The notes under the pieces were generated by a model that saw nothing but the letters and a program-made list of their open reading frames with translations, did not search any database and was not told the origin of the DNA. Source: Pezizomycotina sp. ARF18 (taxonomy: Eukaryota > Ascomycota). Taken from it: 64,000 nucleotides of DNA. The DNA lies in contig AZLU01000090.1 in the NCBI GenBank assembly GCA_002224055.1, forward strand, positions 52,527 through 116,526. The letters are read 5' to 3'. The position numbers were made by a program, and so were the translations under genes. This document shows positions 12,601-23,568 of this stretch, piece after piece. How positions within the stretch are numbered: position 1 is the stretch's first letter; each line of letters starts with the position of its first letter.

Positions 12601-12808
12601 GTAGTAACATTGATCTTCTCCGCGAGCGTCATATCCGCGACCAATTTTGCGGCCTTCGCATAGCTGTCCGCCAAGAAGCGTAGATGCCGCCGTGAGGAGT
12701 AGGGTAGTGCGGCGGACTGGTGAAATGGCTATCGGAGGTAACGGGTGAGCTGAAGAGACCCGCGAAGAGCAACAGGGAGCTGAAGACGGAGAACTGCGAG
12801 ATCTCCAT
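9642..12808 (-). CDS. Secreted GH3 beta-glucosidase
   Basis: It should hydrolyse beta-glucosides outside the cell. From ATG 12808 (-) there is a signal peptide, [19 protein letters not shown] then SSPVTS. Several small introns follow (around 12530-12595, 12395-12460, 12275-12340 and 12115-12165). Exons carry [45 protein letters not shown] and the nucleophile-Asp motif [10 protein letters not shown]. The second GH3 domain has [15 protein letters not shown] and [20 protein letters not shown]. The fibronectin-III-like end, after an intron near 10098-10195, reads [11 protein letters not shown] and [14 protein letters not shown]. Beyond it is a Thr-rich linker and a Gly-Lys-Gly-Tyr repeat tail ending at 9642. 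At least four frame changes occur. It could release phenolic aglycones from plant glycosides, which is inference. Confidence 0.88.
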
Positions 12809-13912
12809 CTTCGAAGGTCTGTATGTATGGTTATTCTTCTGCTATCCTTCGGCGGCTTTGAGGATTCTGAGATAAATTTAAATAGGTAAGAAACTGGAAT
12901 TAAATAAGTATATTAATAGATAGATAATTTTATTTATCTTTTCTTCTTTCTTTATATTCTCTCTTCTTATAAGGAAGTCAGGACTGTGCGCTGAGTGAGA
13001 CAAAGAGATGGATGATGACGGATTTTAATGATCTGTCTGTTATTTGTATTATTGATTATTGTGATGCTATTTCTGGTGGGGTTCCTTGTCTTTTTGTTTG
13101 TTGCTATGGGCGGTTTAAATTCCGAATTTTATGGTGTTTGTTTACCTTCTTTTTTTTTTTTTTTAATTTCTCCTACGTCAACAATTCCCCTAATAAATAT
13201 CTGCAAGAGATCTCCAGAAAACAAGAGAGTTTTTTTTTTTTTTTTGCGGACCACGTTGGAGAAAAATCTTATTCAATGTGAAAATGGAAAAACAGGATTC
13301 CAAGTTGAACCTTCTGACAGGACAGAGAGAAAAGTCTATTTAAAGAAGATATATAGGGATATATATGATGTAGAACCGCAGCGCGGTGTCGATTTTGATT
13401 GCGGAGATTCTCGGTGGTGTCCAAAAACCTCCGATCGATCCTTCTCCCGTCCTTCTATCGAAAAGGCTCCTGTTTTATGCAGCGAGTGGGCTTCGTATCT
13501 ACCCGTCTCGTATCCAGCCAAGAGGAAACAAATCGGTAGTTAAATTTTATTTTTCACAAGATCATGCGTGGGATCTTGCGCAAAACTTTATCTCGGGGAT
13601 ATAATGAGGGTAAAATATCCCTTCTCATGAAAAGGGAGGGAAAAGAGATCGACGGTCTCGAGAAGGACGAAAGAGGAGAAAAGAAAAAAAAGAAGGGTCG
13701 TTGCGGTCGCTTTTATTGCTTCTAGAGTGTTAAGCACGTCGACGCGCTGCTCGGGAAAACGGCCACTGGGCCAGCTGTCAAACAAAAAACCAACCTAACA
13801 TGCGGCCCACTTGCCTCGTTGTGCAACGTTTGCCGGCAAAGGTCCAGTCGACTCGAGCCGAGTCAAACATACGAGCGGAGCCAGGTTCAAGGGTCAGTGG
13901 GGATACATGCCC

Positions 13913-13957
<45 letters not shown>

Positions 13958-15106
13958 TAACGAGACAAATACAAATAACAAACAGGGCCTTGTGGTGCTT
14001 TCCTCGGCCATACGAGCTCGTAAGCCTTCGACCACTGACTGGTATTGGTTGGATTATTTAGTCAAAGGTAAATTTTAACTAGCTATAGGCGAGGAGAGCT
14101 CGTGATGGCCTTATTTGGGGATATATGTGGGGTGGAGCATTAAAAAAAAAAAGGGAAGGTCCCGGCCCAAACAGTTTGCAGTTTGGCAGGTCCGTTAGCT
14201 GGAGGGATCACACCAGGAGGGCTGCATGCGTCGAGATGGGTCAATTGCTCAAAAGGGATGTCAGCGGACATAAATATGCCGCATTTTCGCTATATGGAGA
14301 GTTCTGTTAAGCTGCTCTCAAAACAAAGAGAAGGAGGCTTCTTCAACATGTTTCGCGAATACATCTAATTTTTAACAAGGGAACAGACTCACCTCTACCC
14401 TTTCAAAGGACTCGTTACAGACGTTTTTTTTTTTTTTTCTTTCCTTTTCTTCTGCGGTCGCAAGCAGGATTGCGGCTTGCCCTATCGTGGTAAAGTGCCA
14501 GAAAGTTGGCCTGGTGCCTCGCTTACACGCGTTGGACAAATCACAAGCTGTCGCCAAGTGATTTTGTGCAACGGTCGCGACCGTGCGGTAATCTCCACGA
14601 CCTTTTTTTTTTTTTTTTTTTTTTTGCTTTATAATTTTGCAATTTTGTAAAGGATCCAAAATATCTAGAATTGAAAGCGTTTCTGAAATGTATAGCGTAG
14701 TCAAGCTTATCATATCATTTTTCTTGTTTGCTAGATTCTTGTTTGCTAGAACAAGTGAAAAGCCCCTGCGGCAGCGGTGCCCTCATAGAATGTAGTACGT
14801 GGAGAAACACGCGCCATAGAAAAGCCGTGACCTTCAACTACTTCCTCTCTTCGTCTTCCGTGAACCTTCCTTCTTGCCCAAGTGCCCATTCCTTTCGACA
14901 TCTATTTCTAAAACGCAAGAGTCTCGCCTCCCAAGCCGGCTAGTAGCGCAGTGTATCCCATCCCGTACCTGCCGTTTTAACGTGCAAACTAAAAACTTTT
15001 TAAAACATGTCCCAGCGCAGAGAAAAGCTCCGTAGGCTAATAAGAACAAGCCTGCAACGAGAAGGAAAAAGAAGAAAATAAACAGTTAAGAAAGTTACGA
15101 ACAGCT
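12809..15106. other. Gene-poor region with homopolymer tracts
   Basis: No recognisable gene in 2.3 kb. Long T or A runs lie near 13150, 13230, 14423 and 14603-14625. At about 13912-13954 a run of about 14 T passes directly into about 28 A. Short open frames here are low in complexity and share no motif with known families. Confidence 0.5.
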
Positions 15107-15434
15107 TATTCATCGTCATCATCATCCTGTTCCTCTTTTTCGTCGCTTTCCTCGTTTCTAATCAGATCATTACCTCCCATCTGCTCGACGAGGTCCTTCT
15201 CATTCTCCTCCTCCTGCGACTTGAAGAGGACGAAATGACGAAAGGCTCAGGGCGTTTGCCAATCGCTATATCGGGCTGGCTCATGAGCTTGTACGCCGTG
15301 TTCGGCTCGCTCACGATACGGTGGCTTGCGTCAGTCTCTAGAGACCGCTTGACGAGTGCGATATCGGTTTGGTAGGTGAGACGACGTTTCTTCACGACGG
15401 CTATCATTCCCACAGGGGGCGTGCTAGGTGTCAT
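15107..15434 (-). CDS. Small acidic-tailed hypothetical protein
   Basis: I do not recognise this gene. The minus frame from 15434 begins MTPSTPPVGMIAVVKKRRLT and continues to IAIGKRPEPFVI. After one frame change near 15230 the sequence continues as a charged EEENEKDLVEQMGGNDLI segment and ends in a run of Asp/Glu with a stop at 15107. The joined product would be about 108 aa with a basic N-terminal half and a strongly acidic tail. The acidic tail suggests a nuclear or histone-contacting role, but no domain supports that. It could be spurious. Confidence 0.4.
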
Positions 15435-15913
15435 TTATAATTTTTAAAACTTTGGTATAACTCGAATTTAATATACTACTTGTTAAATACACATTATTTT
15501 AAAATTAATTGAGAAAGCGTGATAATTATGGATATAACTGATTTTAAAAATTATGAATATAGTTTAGGATTTCGAAGGTTCTCTCCAACGATGTTAGCTC
15601 CCAGTTCCGTAACCAAACTTTTTTTTGACCGAAGTTAACTCCCAAGAAATTAAATAGTTCCCTTTACCTACCTGTAATTTTTTTTTTTTTTTTTTTTTTT
15701 AATACAGATTTGTATCCTTATGTTTTTTACGCTCGGACATACCCTCTATAAAAACCACCAGCCTATCCAAAATACATATCCCCATCGTTCGCCTCTACTT
15801 AATCTCTACCTATTATCAGAAAAAAAAAAAAAATTAAGGGGTTATAGATGTAATGGTTTCCGACCCGACGAGCTCCTGTCAAAAAGGCCTCTTCCTTTTC
15901 CTATGGCGCCTCC
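15435..15913. other. Intergenic region, AT-rich
   Basis: Nothing recognisable. It has T tracts near 15605 and 15679-15701 and an A tract near 15820. Confidence 0.4.
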
Positions 15914-16342
15914 GTGTTGGTAAAGCTTTGCACGAACGTTATCTTGGTACCTTTTCTCTCCCGACGCTCGAAAGAATCGCGGTCGAAACATAGGCCTAAG
16001 ATATGGCATGTTTTAGGTCTATTTCCTTCCCTTCATAGTCCCATAAACCAAAGATTAGCAAAAAGCCCAGAGCAAGTTCTTTTTACAAACGACGTAGAAT
16101 GCTGCCGAGAGATACTGTGGAGAAGAGAGAAGTTGAAAGAATATGCAAGACGCGAAGAGAAACTCATCGAGAATGGTCAACGTTATGATCTCGAGACCAA
16201 GTACTTGAAGGAACTCGACCGAAGCTCGAAGATTCGGGTCGAAGGAAGTAGTATGACTCGTCGCGTCGCCCTAGAAGAACACTGTCAATGCCCGTCGACT
16301 GAAGGAGAATGCCTTCGAACCTCTGTCGTTGTGGTTATATAA
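15914..16342 (+). CDS. Hypothetical protein with a charged helical segment
   Basis: An open frame of 142 codons, unrecognised. The middle (about codons 55-105) is rich in Glu, Lys and Arg (ILWRREKLKEYARREEKL) and could form a helix or coiled coil. The first codon in the frame is not ATG, so the frame is either an exon or chance. No conserved motif is visible. Confidence 0.25.
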   Translation: MLVKLCTNVILVPFLSRRSKESRSKHRPKIWHVLGLFPSLHSPINQRLAKSPEQVLFTNDVECCREILWRREKLKEYARREEKLIENGQRYDLETKYLKELDRSSKIRVEGSSMTRRVALEEHCQCPSTEGECLRTSVVVVI

Positions 16343-16565
16343 CCCGCCTGTCTGCCAGAGCTTAGGGTTGTCCCTCTTTTCTCAGTTGGAAAAAGGGAGC
16401 CATCTTCGACCTACCCTTCGATATCGATATTATTATTAACGGAGATCAAGCTCAATCTTCGTCTGCTTGCCGTCTTAGAATTCTTGCTCTCGTTATCGTA
16501 TCAACTTATATATATATATATATATATATATAAGAAAAGAGAAAAAGGAAGAGCAAGATCGTACA

Positions 16566-17406
16566 ATGCCAGTATCGAAAGAAAAGCTGCTCAACATTCT
16601 CCGCAGCGTCAAAATGGCCGATCTCGGCCGTGTCTCACCAGGCAAATCGGACCTTTCCACCGAGCACGGCGAAATTCCTACTCGTCAGCCTTCAACGGAA
16701 CTCGTAAAGCTCCAACTTATCCCCACCAACGCCCTCCCCCGCTCACCTCCACCTCATGCCATAACAACAAAACACACCCCAACCCACACAACAACAACAA
16801 CCCCATACCCTCCCTCTCCTCCACCCCACTGCCCCTCGGTTCCTTGGCGCAACTCGCGCAAAAGCCCTACATCTCAAAAGCCCTCCACCTCGACGAGAGC
16901 GGAGTATACTACATCCTCCCGCACGCCTTCTCGAGACGTACGACGTCGTATAAAACCACGGAACCAACGTATCTGAAGAACGTATTTCGGGGATTTATTC
17001 CAGCTTATGAGTGCTAGTGGTGGTGGGTATCTAAGGTATTTACGGCAGGAGGAAGTAGCCGCTGGATACATCGTTCACACATCCCATAAAACGGATAAAG
17101 AGAGGGAGAAGGGGAGGTTGTTGTTGAGTAGGGAGGACTGTGAGTTGCTGTGTAGTTTTACTAGCGTGGGGATAACGGTAGTAGCTATGGGGGAGTAGTA
17201 GTGGGAGGAGGACGCCGCTGTATCAGATGGTACAGAATACTCGAAGGAAGAGGAGGCGGAGCGAGTTTGAGGATGAGGGGGAGATGGTTGATGCGCTGGA
17301 GAGTCCGAGTAGGAAGAAGGCGAGGCAGTCGAAGATGCCGAGGGGAAGGTGGGGAGGAAGAGGGGATGTGGTGGTGGAGGGTGAGGAGGGGTTGCAGAGG
17401 TTTTGA
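16566..17406 (+). CDS. Hypothetical nuclear-type protein with a basic tail
   Basis: Unrecognised. ATG 16566 opens MPVSKEKLLNILRSVKMADL, and a Pro/Thr-rich stretch follows. In a second frame SLAQLAQKPYISKALHLDE and the segment LKNVFRGFIPAYEC appear, then a third frame has GYLRYLRQEEVAAGYIVHTS. The last frame (about 17205-17406) gives MVQNTRRKRRRSEFEDEG and SPSRKKARQSK, two basic clusters of nuclear-localisation type, ending at 17406. At least three frame changes. The continuity of codon character across frames supports one gene of roughly 270 aa. Confidence 0.45.
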
Positions 17407-17492
17407 GAAGTGAAAGGCTACGTTAGAGTAAAGTAGGAAAAATGAGCTTCATGATTCAAATACTTACTTACCCAATGCATTTTTGAAGGAGA

Positions 17493-17550
17493 AAGCAAGC
17501 TAAGAAAGCAGCAAGCAAGCTACCTAAGCAAGCTAAGCAAGCGAGCCTAG
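17493..17550. repeat. Degenerate AAGCAAGCTA tandem repeat
   Basis: Several imperfect copies of an AAGCAAGCTA-like unit lie next to a long poly-A tract. Probably a simple-sequence expansion. Confidence 0.7.
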
Positions 17551-17555
17551 AAAGG

Positions 17556-17586
<31 letters not shown>

Positions 17587-18254
17587 TCCATACTGAGAAT
17601 CGAACCGAGAACCCAAAAAAAAAAAAAAGAAGAAAGAAGTACCAACCATCCAGTGTTAGCGTAGCCTTCCCAAATTTAACCGTTGTGATTGCGGACCGAA
17701 GTCCACTAGGCCAAACCCGAGTGTGCATTTACTGCTATGGTTGATGGAAGATGGGAAATGAATTTGCAACAATATAAGGCGAGTAGACAACTTTTCTAGA
17801 GATTTTTTGGGTGTGCAGGGCTTATGGCTTGGGCGAATGGGCGATAATCAACTTATCACCGGAGATAGCGCATAGCTAGCTAGTCTGTTCAGATCTATAT
17901 CGTGAGATGTCGTTTTCGCCTATATATATTTAATTTACCAAGATCTTCTTGGTCATCGATCCAATCATGGCTACAAAGACAATGATGGGAACAGGAGATA
18001 CGTAAATGAAAGGCAGCGAGACACAAGTTGGCCTTCATTTAACTAATCATGATAAAAGGCAGTCACGTATTATATTAAACGGCCGGTTGTCAACCGTCAC
18101 AATAGAATAATCGTATATAGAGAGATAAGTATATATAACCTCGCTACTTAGCTCCTGTCGATGAAGTTGCGCCAAGAATCCGGGGTTCTGTGTGACCTGA
18201 AAAAAGAAAAAGAAAGAAGCGGCTCTTCGGAACGGGGCGGGAAAAGGCCAAGGA

Positions 18255-18317
18255 TCGACGAACGACGAACGACGATTGACGAGGGACGAATAATGAGACG
18301 AATGACGAACGACGAAC
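18255..18317. repeat. GACGAACGAC-type tandem repeat
   Basis: A run of imperfect units built from GACGAAC/GACGATTGAC, about 60 bp. It is non-coding as far as can be seen. Confidence 0.75.
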
Positions 18318-19425
18318 AACCACGGAGCTTAAAATGCCCCGTTCCAGGATCATAGCTATCTTGCTCTTCCTCTCCTCTTTTCTTTCTTCTTTCTTCAGGA
18401 ACGTTAACAATGGCGACTTTGTCTTAAAAAGTCGAGCTTAGCAACTACTCACAATTTTATTAGTTGCCGACGGCCCATTCCGAAGGTATACCACAGCAAA
18501 GGCAATAAATCCGAAGGAGAGAAGAAACGTCCTTCTTTCCCTCCTTCTCTTCTCCACCGGGTGTTTCTAAGGTCCTTGGCGGCAGCTGCGGGTCTTAGAC
18601 ATTTACGGATATGTATAATTGATATCATTATATTATTATCATTCGCTTTGCCTCATAAAATGAACCGTTGCACCAATAGAAGCAGTGTTGGAAGCGTCGA
18701 TGATCGCCAAGGAATTAACTTTTTTTGCCCGAAAATGTTCTGACTCGCAACGTTTTTCAAGTTCTCGTTAATTTTGTATTTTTTTTTCCCCGCCACTTGC
18801 TGTTTTTTTTATTTTATTTTTTTTTTTTCATTCTTTTTTTTTTTTTTTTTCGATTTTCATTGCTTTTACAGACGAAAGAGTTCCGTGATTTCATTCCCCA
18901 CCCCTCCATCACATACGCCGCCGAAATATCCCCCGCTCTCTCTTTTCCGCAATAATAACCATCCTTTTGCCTTGCAGGCGCTTCGCTGATCGGTTAGCGG
19001 CGCCTTTCTCTTTCTATTCCTGCGGCCTCTTGCGAGGGTGGTGTGGAGAACCGAAGCAAGCAAGTGGCGAGAGATAAGAAATACGACCCTCGTTGAGAAG
19101 GGGGTTCCGGACGTCCCTGTTGCATTCGAAAAAAAAACAGCGAGAAAAAAAAAAAAGTCATCCTTGTTGTATTTCAACAACAAGCAATGGAAACCGCCCG
19201 CGGATATCTCGATTCCGTACTTCGACAGCGGTTCGGCATGAGGTATATATACCGCCGCCTTCCAGTAAGTAGTCCCTCTGCCTTCCATTCCTCTCCAATG
19301 ATTTGATCCTTCACTTGTATCCTTGTTCCTTGTCCAAATAGCCAATACATTGTTATATAAACTTCTATTCTTACTTCTTCCTCTTATCTATCATTCTATA
19401 TCATTTTCATTTGAAGTAAAAAAAG

Positions 19426-21086
19426 ATGTCAGAAAAAATTGACCAAGAACGTACCGAAGCACAGGAAGAAACCCACGGTTTAGATCACGACCACCAGCCT
19501 TCCGATGAGCAAGATCGCGACCATGCAAAACAGCACATACTCAGCCGAGACCGCTACCTCGGCTCTGTCCTCTTCAACATTGCAACGTTTGTCTTACCGT
19601 CCCTATACGCGACGCTCTCAAAGCTCTGGGTAGCAAAGATCGACTCATCCCTCGTAGCCACAACAGACGCATACACCTACATCAGCATCTTCGCCGAAGT
19701 AATCAACGAGGGTCTCCCCCGCGGCGCGTACGTCATCATCGGCGATAAATCAAACCGCACAATCCCCTCGCGCATCGGAATATCACGTACCTTGATAATC
19801 GCACAGACCATTCTCGGATTGATACTTTCAATAGCGTTCGTGTGTGCCGCGGAATCGTTCACGTCGAGCTTTGTGCCGAGAAGATTCGGAGCGCGAGTAT
19901 TACGTACGTTCGCATATCAAGCTTCTCAACGCTTTTCAGCGCGATATCTACCGCCGTGGCGGCGTGCACGAGGGCGCTGGACCGGCCGGACGTACCGCTA
20001 TTGATAAGTTCCATTACTGTGCTCGTGAATATTGTACTCGATCTGATATTCCTCTCGAGCTTCCGCTCGCGCCGCCTGCACCCGACGGTAAACACGCAGG
20101 CGATCATCAGACTAGTCTGCGACGGCTGCGGCGCGGCCGTGGGTATGATATACTTCACCTACGCCTCCCTCAAGCTTCTCAAATCCTCTTCCGCCCCGAA
20201 GAGAATGCGAAACCGTCTGTTTTCGCGTTGAAGCGTTATCCCGCGCGGGCGTATTCACCTTCACCGAAAGCGCGATCCGGAACGCGCTGTACCTCTGGTT
20301 AATTTCCGGTATCGTGAGCATGGGATCCGACTACGCTACCGCCTGGGGCGTTTCAACACTATCAGGTGGGGTTTAATCATGGTACCCGTCCAGAGTATGG
20401 AGCAGAGCAGCCTCACTTTCGTCGGTCACAATTGGGGGAAGTGGAGGAACAGCATCGGTAGAGGAGGAGGAAGGTTAAAGCCAGCGTGAAGGATATTTGG
20501 AATATTACGCGGCCGGCCTTTCAATCTTGCGGCATTGTTTTGCTTATCGAAGTGGTCTTGTATATCGTGCTGTCGTATTCGAACGGTGGAGTCGTTCGCG
20601 ATGTATTTGTCTGAGAACGCGAGCGTGGCGAGGATTACGGCGTACATGTGGAAGTAATTATCACATCCTCGACCTATCCCCTCCTTGCAAGGTTTTCCCT
20701 ATATATCGCTATACACAGCGACACTCGTGCCTTCTTTCAAAAAAAAAAAAAAAAAAAAAAAAAAAACACCCATTGCTAATAACATCCATTCTATCTCTAG
20801 TCCATCGACTGGTGCTACATCTTCTACGCCACCTCCACCCAACTCGCGGCAATCCTGCTGGCCACGCAACCGCGCTGGTACCTGTACCAATCCTCGCGTC
20901 GAACCTCCTGTACGTCCTCCCCTGGTGCATAGCGCTCACGAAATTGCACATGAACGAGGATAACGCTTGGGTTATCACAAGTGGATATTTGGCGGGAGTT
21001 TGGTTGTCAGTTTCGGATTGGTCGTGATGTTTGATGCGGTGTGGCGGGAGGATGTGGAGGTGGGGAGTAGGATGGCGCCTATTTGA
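19426..21086 (+). CDS. MATE-family multidrug/organic-compound transporter
   Basis: An integral membrane antiporter of the MATE type. ATG 19426 starts a hydrophilic acidic N-terminus, then the first membrane segments with [20 protein letters not shown] and [19 protein letters not shown]. The next frame gives [20 protein letters not shown] and [16 protein letters not shown]. The frame after has [20 protein letters not shown] and [14 protein letters not shown], and [19 protein letters not shown]. An intron lies at about 20655-20801. The last exon reads [20 protein letters not shown] and ends at 21086. About ten to twelve hydrophobic segments fit the family. At least four frame changes. It may export or import aromatic acids of this locus, but no substrate can be read from sequence. 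Confidence 0.78.
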
Positions 21087-22082
21087 TGGAGAGTGGGGGG
21101 GAGTTTGATATGAGACTAGTGGGAGGGAATGGAAGAGGTGGGAATGGATGAGGAAGAAGGAAGGAGAATGAAGGGAGAAGAGTAGAAGGAATGAAGGGAG
21201 CCGATGGGAGAAGGGGTGATAGGAGAAAGGTAACGGCTTCGAGAGGAGGAGATGAGGTCAAGTCTGAAGGAAGGGGGTTCGTGGAAGGAAGTGTGTGTGC
21301 CTTCAGCAAGGAGAGTTCGATCGAGACTAGCAGCACCTGCGCTGGCTATTGAGGAGGTTTCGTTCCCGATGTACGTTGATAAAACCAATGCAGGAGACGA
21401 GAAAATACAAACTCAGAACAACTTCAAACAGTATATACTATTCTTTTTAGCTCTAATATTGCGCTCATCGAGTATTAATAATTGTTAAGAAAACTAGACC
21501 TAACAGCTGTGAAGGAGGTCTTCGCACCCTCGATAGGCGGCGAGATTGACGTCGAAGATTAAAAGATTTAGGGTTTCCCGGTTGCGGATCGGCTCGTCGC
21601 TATGGCCCCGTGTGGAATTACGTATTCAATGCTCATTGTCTTCTCCCTCCAAGAAAGCCAGTTAGCGTATCATCTGGCGAGAGAAACAGAAATACCCCAG
21701 GTATATCAATAAAATATCTCTTAAAGGATGCCGCCATATAGTCTTGTTTGGGAGACGCTCCTCGATTTTATTAAAAATGCGCGCTGGGCAAGCATCCTAC
21801 GGAGCCCTTGCTTGCAGCGCGAATTCTATTTTTAAAATCCTAAGAAGCGCCCCAACTCAGACTAGCCTCCGTAGGGTAATACAGGTAATTTTAGGAGTAA
21901 CTGATTGCAGGTGGACCTAGTATCTAGAATGGACCTCAGGCTATCGACCTATTTTACTTTGGCACTATATCTGTTTCTTAGTACTTCATCTTATCTCTAT
22001 CGACATTAAATAGCCATATAGCCGCATCAGCCATTCATCTCCCTCCCTCCCCGCTGTTTAAGTGGCTACCTCCTAACCTTCG
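21087..22082. other. Intergenic region with purine-rich tract and a hairpin
   Basis: From 21100 to about 21300 the plus strand is a GGGAGAAGG-like purine-rich stretch. At about 21781-21823 an imperfect inverted repeat pairs GCGCTGGGCAAGCA with TGCTTGCAGCGC. No gene is visible. Confidence 0.45.
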
Positions 22083-23300
22083 TCAATCAAAGGCTTCAAG
22101 TCGTTTGCCAAACACAGGAGAGTCCGGGCTCCGCCCCATTCTCGATTTGATTAGCCAGTGTATAACCCCATAACGATTCCCTCCTCCGAATGGCCCTTCT
22201 TTCCCTGAACGCTCCAGTCCACAGCGCGTACCGTTCCCATAGATACTATCGTGAGCGCCTTCGGTTACTGTATCCTGTAGATAACGCACTTCCGCTTGTC
22301 GTATTCTTTCTGGAATCAGTGGCGGACGTCAGCGAGTTCCTTCTTGGCGACCTTAGCGTGGTGCTTCGCCTCCTTATCGCTCTTGATCCTCGTCTCCTCA
22401 TCGTTATCCCCGTTCCCGGAACCCTTGAGCCCGAGGATTTTGATTGCGTGCCAGTAATGGCGCGGGCGAATATGTTCTCTCGGGCGTATAGCCAAGTACC
22501 TGGGGGAAAGGGGTATCCTTGGGGGTAATCCAGCGGACGCTTTGGCCGCGGCAGGTATATCTCCCCGGAAATCTGTTGCAGACGAGCCGTCCCCTATGAA
22601 TTGGTTTACAGTATCATACAAGAGCTTCTGCCGTATTGTTACGTAATCCCCCGGAGAAGCTATCTCGGCTCCGGATTTCATAACGAACGGGTAACTACCA
22701 CTTCCCAGTCTAACCTTTCTCTCTCTCCTTCAGCACCGTCCTGATGCCACGGGTTTTCAATCTTACTCTGTCTGAAACAAGCGAGTCTACGTAGGTAGGA
22801 CTTCGCCGGCGAGCTTTTTTGGCTGCCACCTTTGTATCGAAGAATCCATTTTTTGAATTTGATATCGGGGAATAGCTTGACTAGGGCGAAAGTCTGTTTC
22901 TTTGATTCTTCCGACTATATTCCCAATAGTGCAGATCCAATAGCGCTTTTGAATTATCGAGGCTATCCCAGCTTTCGACAGCCCGGCTTTGATGGCCCTC
23001 GCAACTGCTGCTTCTTCATCCGCGGCGGAAACTTGCTCTTTGATCGGGCTGTTCGCATCGTCTAAGACCTTCGCTACTATTTCTTTATCTTCAAATGAGC
23101 AACGCCATGGTACGAGGAGACGATCGGCACCCCTTTTCCCCAGCAGCGTAGAATATGTAATCCTTTGATACATACACCAGGCTGAAGGTACCTGCAGCTT
23201 TGACGTGATCGTTGTAGTCCGGGTTATTAGGGTGCGTATCTTGAAACGCTATGACGGAAGAAGACGAAGAAGACGAAGAAGACGAAGAAGACGAAGAAGA
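22083..23300 (-). other. Unassigned minus-strand open frames, possibly a broken secreted protein
   Basis: Several adjacent minus-strand frames have coding-like composition. The upstream end has a Leu/Ser-rich stretch that could be a secretion signal; the downstream part is charged (HHAKVAKKELADVRH). A short stretch, NDHVKAAGTFSLVYVSKDY, faintly recalls fungal ADP-ribosyltransferase (heat-labile-enterotoxin-like) proteins, but the resemblance is too weak to assign. If it belongs to that family it looks broken, and I leave it as a fossil. Confidence 0.22.
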
Positions 23301-23317
23301 CGAAGAAGACGAAGAGG
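23253..23317. repeat. ACGAAGAAG microsatellite
   Basis: About six units of a 9-bp ACGAAGAAG repeat. On the minus strand they encode poly-Ser, just upstream of the unassigned frames. Confidence 0.85.
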
Positions 23318-23568
23318 AGAGGAGGAGAGGAGGTGGTGGTGATGGTGATTGTGGATTTGAAAATGGTGGATGATAATTTTGTTTATATTAAGAAATATTT
23401 TATTGGTGTTATGGGTTATGAATTTTTGTTTATAACAAAAAAAAAAAAGTTATATAGTAACGTATGGTGATGGATAATATTTATCTATAAGCTCATTCAT
23501 CATATATTAATTCTCTTTATTACTCAATACTTAACAGTAGATCAATTAATAACCAACAGTGCGACCCA

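Larger units (their letters stand above)
17407..19425. other. Intergenic region with simple repeats
   Basis: No gene recognised. It contains AAGCAAGCTA-type repeats (17493-17550), a long A tract (about 17557-17582), a GACGAAC-type tandem repeat (18255-18317) and poly-T near 18795-18851. The last few hundred bases should hold the MATE gene promoter. Confidence 0.5.

Noticed and set aside
17580-17730. tRNA-like A box (TGGCCTAGTGG) and B box (GGTTCGATTC) on the minus strand
   Set aside because: The boxes are about 100 bp apart with a T tract between them, the T-stem has a mismatch and no acceptor stem pairs. Not a usable tRNA; at most a remnant or chance.
22700-23300. ADP-ribosyltransferase (enterotoxin-like) gene
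   Set aside because: Only one short stretch recalls the family and no catalytic pattern can be confirmed. Kept as an unassigned, possibly broken feature.
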